Source: Endotrypanum monterogeii
Taxonomy: Eukaryota; Euglenozoa; Kinetoplastea; Trypanosomatida; Trypanosomatidae
DNA: 41,340 nt
Assembly (NCBI GenBank): GCA_000333855.2
Contig: CM007317.1
Coordinates: 511,539-552,878, forward strand
Reading direction: 5' to 3'
Shown here in pieces: positions 30,459 to 41,340 of the stretch (position 1 is the first letter of the stretch; each line of letters opens with the position of its first letter). Below the pieces are notes generated by a model. The model was not told where the DNA came from, did not search any database, and was given only the letters and a program-made list of their open reading frames with translations. The translations under genes were made by a program, and so were the position numbers.

Positions 30459-30924
30459 GGCACAGAAATATGAGCAGCTCGAAAGAAAGAAAAAAAAAGT
30501 GACATGGACGTAACCACGAGCCTTGCATGTGGGCTTGTAGCCCCCCCTCCTTATTCTTTCCTTTTGCATGCGCATAGGGGAGGAATGCACTGTATTGAAG
30601 CATTTTTTTTTTTTTTGTAGAGGAGCAGCACACACGAAAAAGAAAAAAAGCAGTACAAAGAGGAAAGGCGGCTCCGTGTCCGAAGAAGGGTAGTACAAAG
30701 GTGTAGCGCGCATGCACCCGTAACGGATGTGGCTAAGCGAGACGATGTGAGGAAGAGAGAAGGGAATGAGAGGGACGCATATCGGAGGTGATAACCTATT
30801 TGAACCAAATACCCATACACGCAGAGGCATATGCACGCACTCACCGCGTACACATATCGTCATAGTCAACCCTTTACCCCTCCTCGCAGGCTTTACGCCT
30901 CAATCTGAATATATACATATATTA

Positions 30925-30928
<4 letters not shown>

Positions 30929-30957
<29 letters not shown>
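30929..30957. repeat. (AT)n tract followed by GT repeats
   Basis: About 14 AT dinucleotides, then TTTTT and a short (GT)n run to about 30976. It lies 470 nt downstream of the last RRM gene's stop and may be in its 3' UTR. Confidence 0.95.
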
Positions 30958-30959
<2 letters not shown>

Positions 30960-32171
30960 TTTGTGTGTGTGTGTGCGTCAAGGGAGTAGGCTACCCCAGT
31001 ATGGAGACAAAGGAGGATTTTTTTTCATTTTTGTTCACGGAAAGATCAGAAGAAAAAAATGGTGAAAGGACGAAGATGGTGCGATGAGGTAGGCAAATTA
31101 AAAATAAATTCAGATTTAAAAAAAAAAGCATTTCGGTGAAGGTGTTGAAAGGGAGGGGGCACATATGAAGAGATAGCGAGTGGGCTCAAAAAAAAAAAAA
31201 AAGCACGGAAAACGCTCGATAGGTGAAGAACCCTCATAGGGGGGAATAGTGTATGTGTCTGCGTGTGGGCGGGGGGTCGCAGGGTCGGGGCAAAATGCGT
31301 GCAGTGGGCCATTTTCGTTACAACCCTTCATCTGAACTGCATTTTCTTTAGTGTGTGTGTTTATTTGTGCTTTAACCTCCCCCTTCCCGCCGGCACATCC
31401 CACTATTTTTTTTTCCTCATGCCGCTCCCTATCGACTGTCTGAGGATGCTTCTTTCTGTTTTCTTTCTCCTGCCTCCTCTTCTTAATTCAGTGACCCCGA
31501 CTTGCGATTCATCTCCAACGTATTACCAAGTCTCTCTCAGTGCCTCTCTCGTCTATTGTCGTACCGCGTAGCGTTATCGTTCGCAACAATTTCTATTCGT
31601 CTTTTTTTTTTGCTCGCTCTTTTTCTAAAATGTGTGTGTGTGTGTGTGTGTCTTTTGAGCGATATAATGCTTTCGCTGATGCTGTTCTTCTCGATTGTTG
31701 TTATTCTTGCATGCACCTTGGCTCGTGCATTATTTTTACTATTATTTCGATGTGTTTTCTTCTTCTTCCCTTCGACATGACTGATCGTGCGCATGTACGA
31801 GAGTGTGTGTGTGTGTGTGTGTGTATGTGACTTGTGGTTCTTGCGCTATCATTGTGAAACTCTTTCAATTTTTTTTTTTGTTGTGTGTGTGTGTCGCGGT
31901 GCCCTCCACGGCATGTGGGTTAGCGCTTGGCCGCTTTGAATTTTTTTTTGGTTTCTTTTGTGTGTTTCTTGTATCTTTTGTGTCCACTTTCATGTCTCCT
32001 CCTTCCTCCTACTGACGGGCCTCATCTCTACACACAAATTTTTTCTCTTCTTTTTTTTTGATGCCAACCTTCGACATTTGTTCTCATCTACTTTCTCACA
32101 TGAGAGGCTTTTGTCCGTCCTTTTTTCCTCTTTCCCATTTTACACAAACACAAGCACACAGACGCACACAA

Positions 32172-32173
<2 letters not shown>

Positions 32174-32208
<35 letters not shown>

Positions 32209-32229
32209 GTATGTATATGTATGTATGCA
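32174..32229. repeat. (AT)n tract grading into GTATAT/GTAT repeats
   Basis: Fourteen AT dinucleotides followed by imperfect GTATATGTAT units. Confidence 0.95.
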
Positions 32230-32403
32230 TAATTAAAACAGCGGCAACAAAAACGGAAAAAAAACACAAAAAAGCTCGTTTTTTTTTTTAGTTTTACTTT
32301 TTTAATTTTATTTGTCCTTTTTTTAAAGTTTTTCCCTACATTCGTCTTTGTGTCTGTCTGTCTCTCTCCGCTCCTCTGTTTTTTTTTCTTGTTCCGATGT
32401 TTT

Positions 32404-32435
32404 CCCACCTCCACCCCTCCTGACGGCGAGGTGGG
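32404..32435 (+). other. perfect 8-bp hairpin before a coding-like island
   Basis: CCCACCTC (32404-32411) pairs perfectly with GAGGTGGG (32428-32435) around an 18-nt loop. It sits at the end of a long pyrimidine tract and 31 nt before the ATG at 32467; the AG at 32429-32430 lies within its 3' arm, so folding could hide a splice acceptor. Confidence 0.35.
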
Positions 32436-32466
32436 AGGGTGACCACGGAATCTGAGAGTTGCGCAC

Positions 32467-32811
32467 ATGAACGCAATTAAAAGATACCTAAACAGATTCC
32501 TTTTCCAAGCCTTCACTAACCCAGTCGAGAGATTTTTATTTTCAGGTATGAGACGACAAAATCCGGAAAACGCCGTAATTGGGAAGTACATCAATCGCTC
32601 TTCTACTTTTGTCTTTGTATCTTTTCTTTGCCTCTCACCGTTTCTGTTTTTTCTCTTATTTCTTTTTGTTCTTCTAGGGGGAGTCTGTAAGCGTATATAT
32701 ATATATATATATATAAGCGTATGTGTGCGTGTGTGTGTGTGTGCTGCACGCATGTTCACATGTTATTTGTTTACGGCTGTTGGTGCTGTCGTAAAATTGT
32801 TTTTGTCTTAG
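32467..32811 (+). CDS. doubtful small ORF with plausible N-terminal 46 residues
   Basis: A 114-codon ATG-to-stop frame. The first 46 residues (begin MNAIKRYLNRFLFQ, include NPENAVIGKYIN) have ordinary composition and a basic/hydrophobic start like a mitochondrial presequence. The rest is encoded by a pyrimidine tract and by (TA)n(GT)n repeats and is not credible protein. A long pyrimidine tract and AG (about 32317-32430) precede the ATG. TTTTCAG at 32538-32544 inside the frame is another acceptor-like site. The reverse strand is also open here. It may be the 5' part of a decayed gene, or chance. Confidence 0.2.
   Translation: MNAIKRYLNRFLFQAFTNPVERFLFSGMRRQNPENAVIGKYINRSSTFVFVSFLCLSPFLFFLLFLFVLLGGVCKRIYIYIYISVCVRVCVCAARMFTCYLFTAVGAVVKLFLS
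32694..32743. repeat. (TA)n and (GT)n compound tract
   Basis: TA dinucleotides to about 32715, a short AGCGTA interruption, then a GT run to 32743. Confidence 0.9.
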
Positions 32812-34296
32812 ATGGCCAGAACCGACGTTTCCTCGACAGTGCGAAGAGTAAAAACAATTCGCCTATCGCTACATATTTGCCCTTCTTTTTTTTTTTTTTT
32901 TTGCTTTCCATAGCCACTCTTGTCTGTCTCTACTTCTACCCAGTTGTTTTATCTTGATATTTTTATTTGCATCGCACCACTCACTCTCTCGTCCCCCTTC
33001 TCGACAAGTCTTGTAGGGGAATTGCTGAAGTCGTTGCAATTGCGAGTGTGTACGACAGTTTTTCGTTTTTAACTTTTTTTCCGAATCTTTAAATTGTTGT
33101 TTACCGTCCTCCCCCCCTCCTCCTCTCCTGTCTTTTTTTTTTTCTTTTAGCTTCTTTAAAAATGTTTTTTTTTACGGGTATGGTTTACACCGCCCCCCCG
33201 CTCTCCCCTTTCATGCGTGATTCGGCTTACCTCGCGTCGTTCGATTCGATGCATTCCACTCATTTGTGTAGGTTGTTCTTTTTTTTTTTGTCAGTCTGTG
33301 CTTCATCGTGTGTGTGTGTGTGTGTGTACATACATATAACAAAAATATATAAATATTTATCAAGCTATATATATATATATATTGTAATTAATGTATGTAG
33401 AAAAGAAACGAAATAGAAAGAAAGAGTTTAACGTTCACGGTACCTCTTATTCTGAGGTACGCATCTCTCTCTTTTTTTTTTTTTTTGTTGTGTGTGTGTT
33501 TTCTGCGTAATGAGCACAGTCAGGGATTATTAATTACTATTATTACTTTTCTGGCGTTTTTTTTTCTTCACTTTTCCCTTTCTTCCAGGCACTATGTGGC
33601 CGAGCAACTCGACATGGTGCATCCCTTGCAGGTGCTCCTTTATGTTCGTTATCGCTGTTTTTTTTTCTTGCAGACCGAAGATGTGCTGATGATTTCGTTG
33701 ATTTCTTGCTCTTCATATCAGTTCCTCTGAACGTTGATCGTTCCTACCCTTGTATATATATATATATATTTATATATTATTGCCTCTGGTTTTTCTTTAA
33801 TCTTATAAGCCACTCTCACTGCCTCTGACCCCTTTCTGTGTTTTTTTCTCGCCATGTCTCCCACAAGATCGAAAAAAGAAAGGTGGATAAGGGGAAAGGC
33901 GTGGCGTGGCGGAAAAGCCTCCCGATGCTCTTTCTGTGTGTCTTTTATTTTTAATCTTTAACCCCTTCCCCCCTTCCCCTCCCCTGAGAGTGTCGTTCCT
34001 TTTCTCTGACGACTGCAAATATCGTCCCTCTTTCACGTACTGGACTGCAGAGTATGCCCCACCCGATCTGACCTGACCTGTTCTGACCCCATACGCAGAG
34101 AGAAAATTCGGATGGAGACAAGGAGGGAGGCGTGGCTCCGAAGTCGGGTGCACAGATGGAGATTACGAATTCATAAAAGACTTATTTTGAAAAAAAAAAT
34201 GGGGGCTCATCTCGAGAAATCCTCTAGTGGAACTCCCTCGACGCGTCGAAGGCATCCCCTAGAACATTTATACACACACGCACACACATATCTATG

Positions 34297-34300
<4 letters not shown>

Positions 34301-34339
<39 letters not shown>
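34301..34339. repeat. (AT)19 tract
   Basis: A long pure AT run, followed by GTGTTGGTGTGTG. Confidence 0.95.
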
Positions 34340-34340
<1 letters not shown>

Positions 34341-37127
34341 GTGTTGGTGTGTGTATAAAAGAGACAAGATCCACACACTACTGGTGTGCAGTCAATAAAA
34401 ATTGTCTCTTCTCACACCAGTAAAAGAAGAAACCATAATTCAAGTATGAGATCGACAAAAGCCTCATGTGCTCTCTGTTATGCGGTATGTATGGGAGGTT
34501 AAAGGGTCTCACAGCGTCACTCCCCTCCCCGCCTCGCTCCTTTTTCTTTTCACCGCTGATGATGCCCCCTTTTCCTTGTTGCTTTATATATTTATGTGTG
34601 CGTAAAAAAAAAAAATTGTGAGTACTTCTTTTCCTGATCTTGTTTTCTCCGTCTTCATCTAGTTCTTTACTGTCATCGTTGAACCTCTCATTTTATTTTT
34701 ACCTTTTTTTTTGTTTCTTTGTTTTGTTTCCTTCTCTCTCCCTACGCTGTCTTTCTTCACTGGATTCTCAAACATACGTCTGTTCCCTTTTATTCCCCCC
34801 CCCCCAAAAAAAAAAAAAAAGATATGTATATGTATATATATATATATATATATGAATCTCCACACAAAGAAAAAAAAAAGAACTACGTACTTTTCTCGAA
34901 CTTCCCTTCGTTTTTGTTTTTTTTCCATTACGCCTCTACACTCCTCATCCCCTCTGACTTCCGTGTATGCGTGCGCGCTATCATTTATGTCTTCTAAACC
35001 ATGATATTAGACCTATTTTCTAGCTGTTACCTTTTTCTCCTACATTCGCCTTGCTTTTTTTTTTTTTTTTGCTTGCTTGCTTACTCTCGACCCCGAAAGC
35101 TCGGCCTCCATAGGTGCTCTGTTCTTTCTTGCGTTTTTCGCCCTTTCTTGTTCTCTCTCTTTTCCACTTCATTCTAAGAATTCTTTGTGCGCGTGTGTAT
35201 GAGTATCCTCGATAAATTAATCCTCGGTGCACACTCTAGACACTTGCCTCTTTGGAGCGCCTCGCCTTCGCAGTCCTTTCCCACTAGTTGTCGTTTTTTT
35301 TGTACTCAGATACAATTCTGATTCTCCCCCTCACCCCCCCCCGCCGCCTCGCCCCTCCTTCGATGTGCCGCGGCTGCTTCAGTTTTGGAACAACAAAAAA
35401 AAACACTTTTTCATGTGCGGATCAAAAAAAAAAAAGAAGGCACCAACCGATTTTTTTTCTTCCGAGAAGAGCAACAGCAAAAGGAGGACACATTTCTCCT
35501 CTCAGTTTTTTTTTTTTCTTCACCCTAGCAAATGTCACCCACTGAAAAAAAAAAAAACATCGACGACACATATAAATACATATATATGTAAATATATATA
35601 TTTATATGTATAGTTCTTCCAAGAGCATCAGAAAGCTACAGAAAAAAAACGTACCCACATACACCATTCCCTTTCCCCCTCTCTCCCGAAAAAAGGGAAT
35701 TGTGATCATCATGTGTTATTCGAGTGCCTCTTCGTTATCTATTTAGTTTAATTGTATTTGGGAGAAAGAGAAATTTTTTTTTTTAAAAAAAGCGATAGCT
35801 AACGTAAAGCACAACTTATATATATATATATATATATATGCAGGACAGAGGAAGAGGGCGGGGAAAAAAAGAATGCGCTGCACTGCAGGTGCGAGACGGA
35901 GGGGGAAAAGGGTGGCCCGGATTTTTTTTTTCCTTTTCTTCTTTGGCGTTTGCCCGCTTTCACACATCTCTCCTCCGTGTCTTTTTTTTTCTGTTTTGTT
36001 TGTTTTTCCTTCATCGGAATTGCATCTATTTTTCCGAAGCTCTGTAACCAAGCGCTCCAGCACCGCTCAAATGCCGGTTTATCCTCCTGCTGCCTTCCCC
36101 TTCCCCCTCCCTTACCTCCGCATCTCTGCTGTTTGTTTATGTTTGAGGTGATTCTTTTCACACGCTCCACCGTTTCCACCACAAGCTCCACGCATAATAG
36201 AAAACGCGACAAGGGAGTTATGTGTACCAATGGGGGAGTCATCAGAGTCGTAAGCCCACCAATCATTCCTTTCCCCCCTTCCTGGGCAAGTACACGCACG
36301 TTTGTGGGTGTTGATGCAACGTGTGGTGCACACGTTTTTTTTCTTTCACTTTGAAAGTGCATCAATTCAGTTGTTTTTCTTTTTTTCTTTTTTTTTCCGA
36401 GTCTTCGACCCCTTCCACTCGCCTCCACACATTTTTTAGGTGTGTCTCTGTCAAACTCTACTGTCTTCGTTCTTGCGTCAAGACAGAAACGACACCTCTT
36501 TGTCTGGGCTCGGAGATATTCTTGTTCTCAGCGAGACGAGAAGGACTCAATTTTTTTCATTCTCTACGATTTCCTCTCTCGGTGCCGCTGCACTTTATGC
36601 TGGTACCTACACGAGCCTTGCTCTGCATCCAGCTAGGCACATGTCCACCTGAAAAAAAAAAAACTGATTATGTACACGTGTGCACCCTTGTCTGTGCGTC
36701 TCTTTTTTTTCTTTGCACCCTCCTCGCAAATATTCTGGAGGGGTCTACTTTCCTTAACTATTCTCCCCCTTCCCCCACCCCCCTCTTGCTTCTGGGGCAC
36801 ATTGACTTGATCGAAAAAAAAAACGCTGTGTTTCTCTTCTCGCCATCGAGTTTCCCGAAATAGAGAAAGCAATGGACAGTGAGCGGTGGTCGAGAGGAAG
36901 AGCGGGGGGTCGCATGAGCGAGGTATGTATATGTGTATGTCTGTGTGTGCGTATGCGATGATGCATATCGTGATAGATGTGTGGGTGTTTACGTCCAGAG
37001 GGGGATGGAGGGATGTGAAACCCTCTTTCTTATTGACCTCCACGTCTACGACGTGTTTTTTTTTCTAAACCCATTATTATTGTCGTTCTCGTTATGCGTC
37101 TTTTCCTTTTTTTTTTTGATACTTAGG

Positions 37128-37163
<36 letters not shown>
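37128..37163. repeat. compound (TA)n(TG)n tract
   Basis: Nine to ten TA units pass directly into eight TG units. Confidence 0.95.
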
Positions 37164-37484
37164 CTTTGTATCTCACTGGATTGTTTGTCTTTTTTTCATC
37201 TTTCTTCAGGCGCATCTTTGTGGATTTCTGTATGATTGAAACGGTTTCATGCAGTGTGCTTGGGTGTGTGCTTGCATTCTCTGCAGTGCATGGTTTCTTC
37301 CACGACAAGTAAGAAATATTGCGTTGCTGGCATTGGCCAGCGACCTGGTTGTTTTTTCCGGTTTTTTTTTTTTGTGGTGATTTTTGTTTTATTTATTTTT
37401 ATTTTGCGCGTTAGCTTGTCTGTGTGTGAAAAAAAAAGTCCCCATCCCTCCGCTCCCCCCGCTTATTCACTCTGTTGGTTACCG

Positions 37485-37537
<53 letters not shown>

Positions 37538-37538
37538 C
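37485..37538. repeat. compound (TA)n(TG)n tract
   Basis: TA units to about 37505, GTATG, then about 14 TG units. It is the last dinucleotide tract of this kind before the composition changes at about 37.7 kb. Confidence 0.95.
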
Positions 37539-39500
37539 TGTGTGGTGGGGAGGGTAAGGAGCCGCTTCTCGTGGCTTCTTCCCGTTTTCCTGCAGGTTGA
37601 CCTCCTTCTCCTTTTTTTTCCCTCCCCCCTCCCTGCTTTTGTTGCTCTCTCACTTCCTCATGCGTCGACCCGGTGGCGCAGCCGCTGCCCCCTTCCTCCC
37701 TAAGTGTTTCACGTTGATTGGGATAACATGATGACGGCACTAGCTAGTGTTGCAGGATGAGAGAGTATCATACCCCATTCTGTAAAGTGAACTGCCTACC
37801 CACCGGACGTTCATCGCAACTCCTTCAATGTAGACTGGCAGGTAAGCAGAGCAGGACGACTGCACACCAGCACCGGCAGCTGTAAAAGACCGATAAGTCC
37901 ACTAGATAGACAGGCACAGAGTGCGTCCCTGCAGAGCCTCACACGCACCTATACGCCAACATGCTGGCATAATCCACTACAGGACATTACTCGATGGAGG
38001 ATGTGGAACTCATGACAATGAGGGTAACCTCAGCTACAGTTTTGCTATCCGCTCTGATGCAGTGCCTCACAGCCCGCCTCGCATACCAAAACCATTGATG
38101 TTAGAAGTAGCGCCTGAGGGTGCGTCTTGGGTGTCACCGGTGCGTAACACAGTCGTCTGACCATGTCTTCACACTAGCCCCCCCCCCCGATCATACACAC
38201 GTACTCCGCCAATCTATTCTGCCCGTACACAGGAAGACGGCTGCGCCATGGCGAAAGTCGACCCCAGGTACTTCAAGCCATCCGCGGTGGGCCAGCCCAG
38301 GAGAGAGAGCCGCAAAGCCCATCTCAGCTCCACCCAGGGCTCCGACGGAGTCAACTGAGCGTATCAGTTCCCCCTCCTCCCCCTCTCTCTCGCAACGCAG
38401 AAAAGCAGAACCCGCTGTGCCCTGTGTGTCTTATCCCCCTCCCCCCTCCAGCCATGGCCAACTACAAAAAAAAAAAAAGAGAGAGCATCTAATTTGCATC
38501 GCACCGACCCAGACGTCCGACAGGAGGGGATACCTCTCCAAGACCCTCCGCAAAAATCATCTCTAGACGATCGCCGAGAAAATGAGACTCAGCTGTACCA
38601 TGGGTGTCTCCTGCCTACCGCCACTGTGCTCTCAATACCTTGCAGGTGGTCCTCCACAAGACAGCCTGGCGGGGACCACCTGCCCCACATGGGGCAGCAC
38701 TTGCAGGCAGTAGCCACGCATTCCGCAGGGCAGATCACGGCACCGCACTAGAGATGCCATGCCTCAATGTGCACCCGAGATGCTTGACTGTGGGTTTCAG
38801 ACGACCGCCGGGCCCCTGCCTGCTTTCGCATGACGAGGTCCGAGATGAGGGGTATTGCACCTAGCGGTTTCACAAGGATCAGTCCTGGCCCCCCTCTTTT
38901 TTCAACAGGGTGGCGCTATATTCTCAAAAGAGAGTCTGGCTCACCAGCAGAAGGGAGCCGTGTGTTCTCTTCCTGCGCAGCGCTGCAGTGGGTTCCGACT
39001 GTTCTGACGATATGGGCATGAACCCCCAACCCTCATTTCATAGCAGTAGCCGGATGCCCGGGGGGAGTCATCAACGTTACGACGGTTCGACTCACCAATC
39101 TTGTAGAAGTCTGCTCATGCGCCTGTGGCTGACTGGAAACTCCTTTGCTTTCCTTCCTTGGGACCTCGATAAAGTGAGAGTTCCCCCCCCCCCCGAACGT
39201 GACCACAGTAGCACGACGTTGTTGATAGTCTTATACAGGGTGTCCGTCGAGCAGCTTCGCGCTGAAGCAGCCGCAGTTCTCCGTGTGAGCACCCTTAAAT
39301 GACCGCACAACAGAGAACCCCCTCCGGCATAAATCTGACTTCCTTTCCCCTGTGGTTGCATTGCATCCCAATCGAACAGCGGAGGTGCGGGGGGCTCACC
39401 CTGCGGCAGAGCGCACCCTCTTCGTTTTGCTCTTTATTCAACAGCTTCAACGGCACCCGTTCGACGAAATAATGGCGTCGAGCCCCTCAAATCTTTGCGC

Positions 39501-40316
39501 GCATACGTCCGGACGACATGCTACGCCGTCGAGTGCACTGTTCATCTCGTCGTGTTGTTGGTCGGAGGCGAATCGAGACACAGCGGCAGCGGGACTGCGC
39601 AAAATTGTACACCTTTCTATGCGTGTCCGGACTTCAAGGGGACGAGCCCCCGAGACTGCGACACACAATGTGCAACGCGACAGGCCGGAGGTATGCCGCA
39701 CCCACGCAGCTCCGCATGGGAACCTGCCTCTAACGTGTATTCCCATACCGGCAAGCGACCGATTGGAGCTGTGGGGGACTCGGACGGCGCAATGCAACGT
39801 ACTTCATCCGCACTGCTTAGCCTCCTGAGCTGCAACGTCGTGCTGAGCCCCATCCCGAGAAACAGACATGCGAACGCTCTGGGCATGTCATGTCAGCTTT
39901 GGATGGCACTGTACACCGGAGTCAGACAAAGCATTCAGAGGCTCTGAGGCCGAGCAGAGAAGGATGGGCGCGCGCGGTGGCGTGGCACTATTGCGTCTCC
40001 GGCCGGTGGACTCGCGCCACGGAGTCCTGCAGGCTCCGATGCGCTACGTTCCCGCACAGCGGTATGGTGTGCAGCGGCCGGCTGCGGCTCGGGGGGGGGG
40101 GGGCTCACACGGCATACGGGCAGGATGCGGGGGAGGGGTGGGGGGAGGCTTGACAAGGCCCCGGCCTGGGGCTCGCGGGCCTCGTCCTCCAGCTCCTTCG
40201 GCGTGTGTCCAGCCAGCACACCGCGGCCTCTCTGACACCGAGTGCGCCAGAACAATTAAGCACGGCGGTGGGGGTGCGGATGCTGAATGCGTGCAACCTA
40301 GAGTGTGATCAAGCGA
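39501..40316. repeat. long dispersed repeat, copy 2
   Basis: Same orientation as copy 1 at 13483-14300, with a 26,018-bp offset at the left end. The same sharp ends are seen: left flank unrelated before 39501, right flank unrelated after AAGCGA at 40316. Unlike copy 1, which lies alone in ordinary spacer, this copy is inside the GC-richer block, suggesting the block is the source and copy 1 a transplanted piece. That direction is inferred. Confidence 0.93.
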
Positions 40317-40589
40317 TGTCGCACCTTGTCCCTCAAAATACATTAAAATATATTTTTATATATTTGTGTCTGGGTATTTCTTTTTTTTTTTCGTTGGTTT
40401 GTTTTACCGTGAACGGAGAAAGAACAGCAAGGTACACACCGAAGTTCATGACGAATTCAGGTACGGGAACACAGACAACCCTACAAGGCCGGCGCCCTCA
40501 TCTTCGGAAGTTGTTCGTGGCCGGACGGCACAGCATGAATCTGTCCTTTGGTGTCACAGTGTAGCGCGGTCTGCTGTACACTAGTAACG

Positions 40590-40787
40590 ATGCGCTCCCT
40601 CTACTTCTACTCAGATGATCGCGTCATCTTTCGTGATGGGACACAACTTTCACCCCTGTGGACCAGAATTGCCCGTCGTCTAGGCAGACTTGCGCAGAAA
40701 CGGATTCTCAATCTCGAATGTTACAGGAAACTTTCTTCCCCTTCCTCACTACCCCCCCCCTCCACGAACACAAACAAAAACACCTAA
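40590..40787 (+). pseudogene. short coding-like fragment of unknown origin
   Basis: A 65-codon frame from ATG. Residues 1-48 (begin MRSLYFYSDDRVIFRDG, include PLWTRIARRLGRL) have strongly protein-like composition, then it runs into a Ser/Pro/Thr low-complexity end and stops. The frame is open 14 codons upstream without an ATG. It may be a remnant of a larger gene or element; no family is recognised. Confidence 0.25.
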
Positions 40788-40853
40788 CGTCTTTCATTCT
40801 TCCCCCTCTTTTGCGCTCGCGACACATCGAGAGGGTTCCATTCATACCCTGCC

Positions 40854-40931
40854 ACACTACACTGTAGAACTGTCGTTTCTCTGACGCTGCTGTTGCGACT
40901 CGCCCCTTTGCCCTCCTCTCTCCCCCCCCCC
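40854..40931. repeat. 78-bp direct repeat, copy A
   Basis: This sequence, starting ACACTACACTGTAGAACTG and ending in a C run, recurs exactly at 41237-41314, 383 bp downstream. Confidence 0.95.
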
Positions 40932-41236
40932 TCCGCGCTTGCGCACTGCCATGCAGAGGTCTTTGTGTACCCCGTGCGTCCCCACTCGTGACGCACATAT
41001 GGGGAATGGACAAGACCGAGACACGCCCGTGCCACACGTTCAGTCCCATTTCGCTCGTCCCACTCTCCGCCGTTGAGTCGCCGTCGATGAACAATGGGAC
41101 AAGATGTACGCACGTGGCACTAGTCATGCTTGCCCCTTGGTACCTCGCGCACCCTGTACAGCACACGTGATGAAATCTTTTTTTCGCTGCCACTGAGCGC
41201 CTCATGCGTGGGGCAGCAAGTGATGTACACATGGAT

Positions 41237-41340
41237 ACACTACACTGTAGAACTGTCGTTTCTCTGACGCTGCTGTTGCGACTCGCCCCTTTGCCCTCCT
41301 CTCTCCCCCCCCCCCCCCCCCCCTTGCCCCCCCCCCTGCA
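41237..41340. repeat. 78-bp direct repeat, copy B, with C-rich continuation
   Basis: Bases 41237-41314 equal 40854-40931. Beyond them the C run reaches 19, then CTTGC, nine more C and TGCA. Copy A has CTTGC, nine mixed bases and TGCA at the same spacing, so copy B looks like a related sequence with parts replaced by C. The window ends here. Confidence 0.85.

Larger units (their letters stand above)
30459..37740. other. 7.3-kb gene-poor region after the last RRM gene
   Basis: Low-complexity DNA: dozens of T or A runs, (GT)n tracts (for example 31630-31651 and 33308-33327), CTT and TTG repeats, and (TA)n tracts at 30929, 32174, 32694, 33364, 33753, 34301, 34822, 35817, 37128 and 37485. Many stretches resemble trans-splice acceptors (for example the T-rich tract ending ATTCAG at about 31492 and that ending TTTTTTAG at 36439) but no long frame follows. 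Coding-like islands are at 32467-32600, 34112-34270 (including a 12-bp TCGACGCGTCGA palindrome at 34238-34249) and 36440-36652. No RNA gene is recognised. Confidence 0.55.
37741..41340. other. GC-richer repeat-bearing block, possible decayed mobile element
   Basis: From about 37.7 kb to the window end the TA, GT and long T tracts that mark all earlier spacers almost vanish. The DNA is of ordinary complexity with many short, interrupted coding-like frames: for example 37921-38160 and 38910-39302 on the + strand and 40708-41232 on the - strand. None is long or intact, and no transposase, reverse transcriptase or recombinase motif was recognised. It contains repeat copy 2 and a 78-bp direct repeat. 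No TTAGGG telomeric repeats are seen. A degenerate retroelement, subtelomere-like repeat block or transcription-unit boundary would all fit. Confidence 0.4.

Noticed and set aside
30728..30745. TGGCTAAGCGAG, resembling a tRNA A box
   Set aside because: No B box at the right distance and no cloverleaf can be drawn.
32088..32759. Reverse-strand frame of 223 codons
   Set aside because: Most of it is Lys/Arg/Thr/His and Ile/Tyr low complexity translated from homopolymers and TA/GT repeats; only the middle 60 residues look ordinary and overlap a + strand frame.
39078..39095. GGTTCGACTC, resembling a tRNA B box
   Set aside because: The flanking bases do not form a T-arm stem and no A box lies upstream.

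Overview
This window looks like nuclear DNA of a trypanosomatid (kinetoplastid) protist, most like Leishmania and its relatives. The six convincing genes are all on the + strand and are uninterrupted ATG-to-stop frames. The codon-rich genes are separated by long non-coding spacers full of pyrimidine tracts followed by AG, which is the signature of trans-splicing of polycistronic RNA. The spacers also carry many (TA)n, (GT)n and homopolymer tracts. No gene with a clear intron, no tRNA, no rRNA and no spliced-leader gene was found. Coding sequence covers about one third of the window. The genus cannot be fixed from the sequence alone.

Layout. (1) 719-6883: a 2,054-residue protein kinase with an N-terminal FHA domain and an STE11/MEKK-like catalytic domain split by long inserts. 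(2) 7712-9481: a coiled-coil plus WD40 protein with the architecture of the autophagy factor ATG16. (3) 11421-12881: an 11-helix amino acid transporter of the AAAP family. (4) 17564-19282: a hypothetical protein of unknown function. (5) 23176-25245 and (6) 29829-30458: two RNA-binding proteins with closely related single RRMs but very different N-termini, evidently paralogues. After gene 6 there are almost 11 kb with no conventional gene.

Non-coding landscape. From 12.9 to 37.7 kb the spacers are dominated by pyrimidine runs and (TA)n tracts that often run directly into (TG)n. At about 37.7 kb the composition changes abruptly to a microsatellite-free, GC-richer block that continues to the window end. 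This block holds the second copy of an ~816-bp sequence whose first copy lies 26 kb upstream at 13483-14300. The two copies differ at only three internal bases, two edge bases and one G-run length. The block also holds a 78-bp direct repeat and broken coding-like fragments. I read it as a decayed or repeat-derived domain, possibly a mobile-element remnant or the end of a transcription unit, but recognised no transposase or reverse transcriptase.

The six genes do not form an obvious pathway. In trypanosomatids neighbouring genes share a primary transcript but usually not a function, and control is mostly post-transcriptional through UTRs. The long UTR/spacer DNA around the two RRM genes therefore deserves attention. 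The most interesting non-standard signals are the near-identical distant repeat, the split FHA-kinase, several short coding-like islands bounded by splice-acceptor-like and 5'-splice-site-like sequences, and two back-to-back perfect hairpins.
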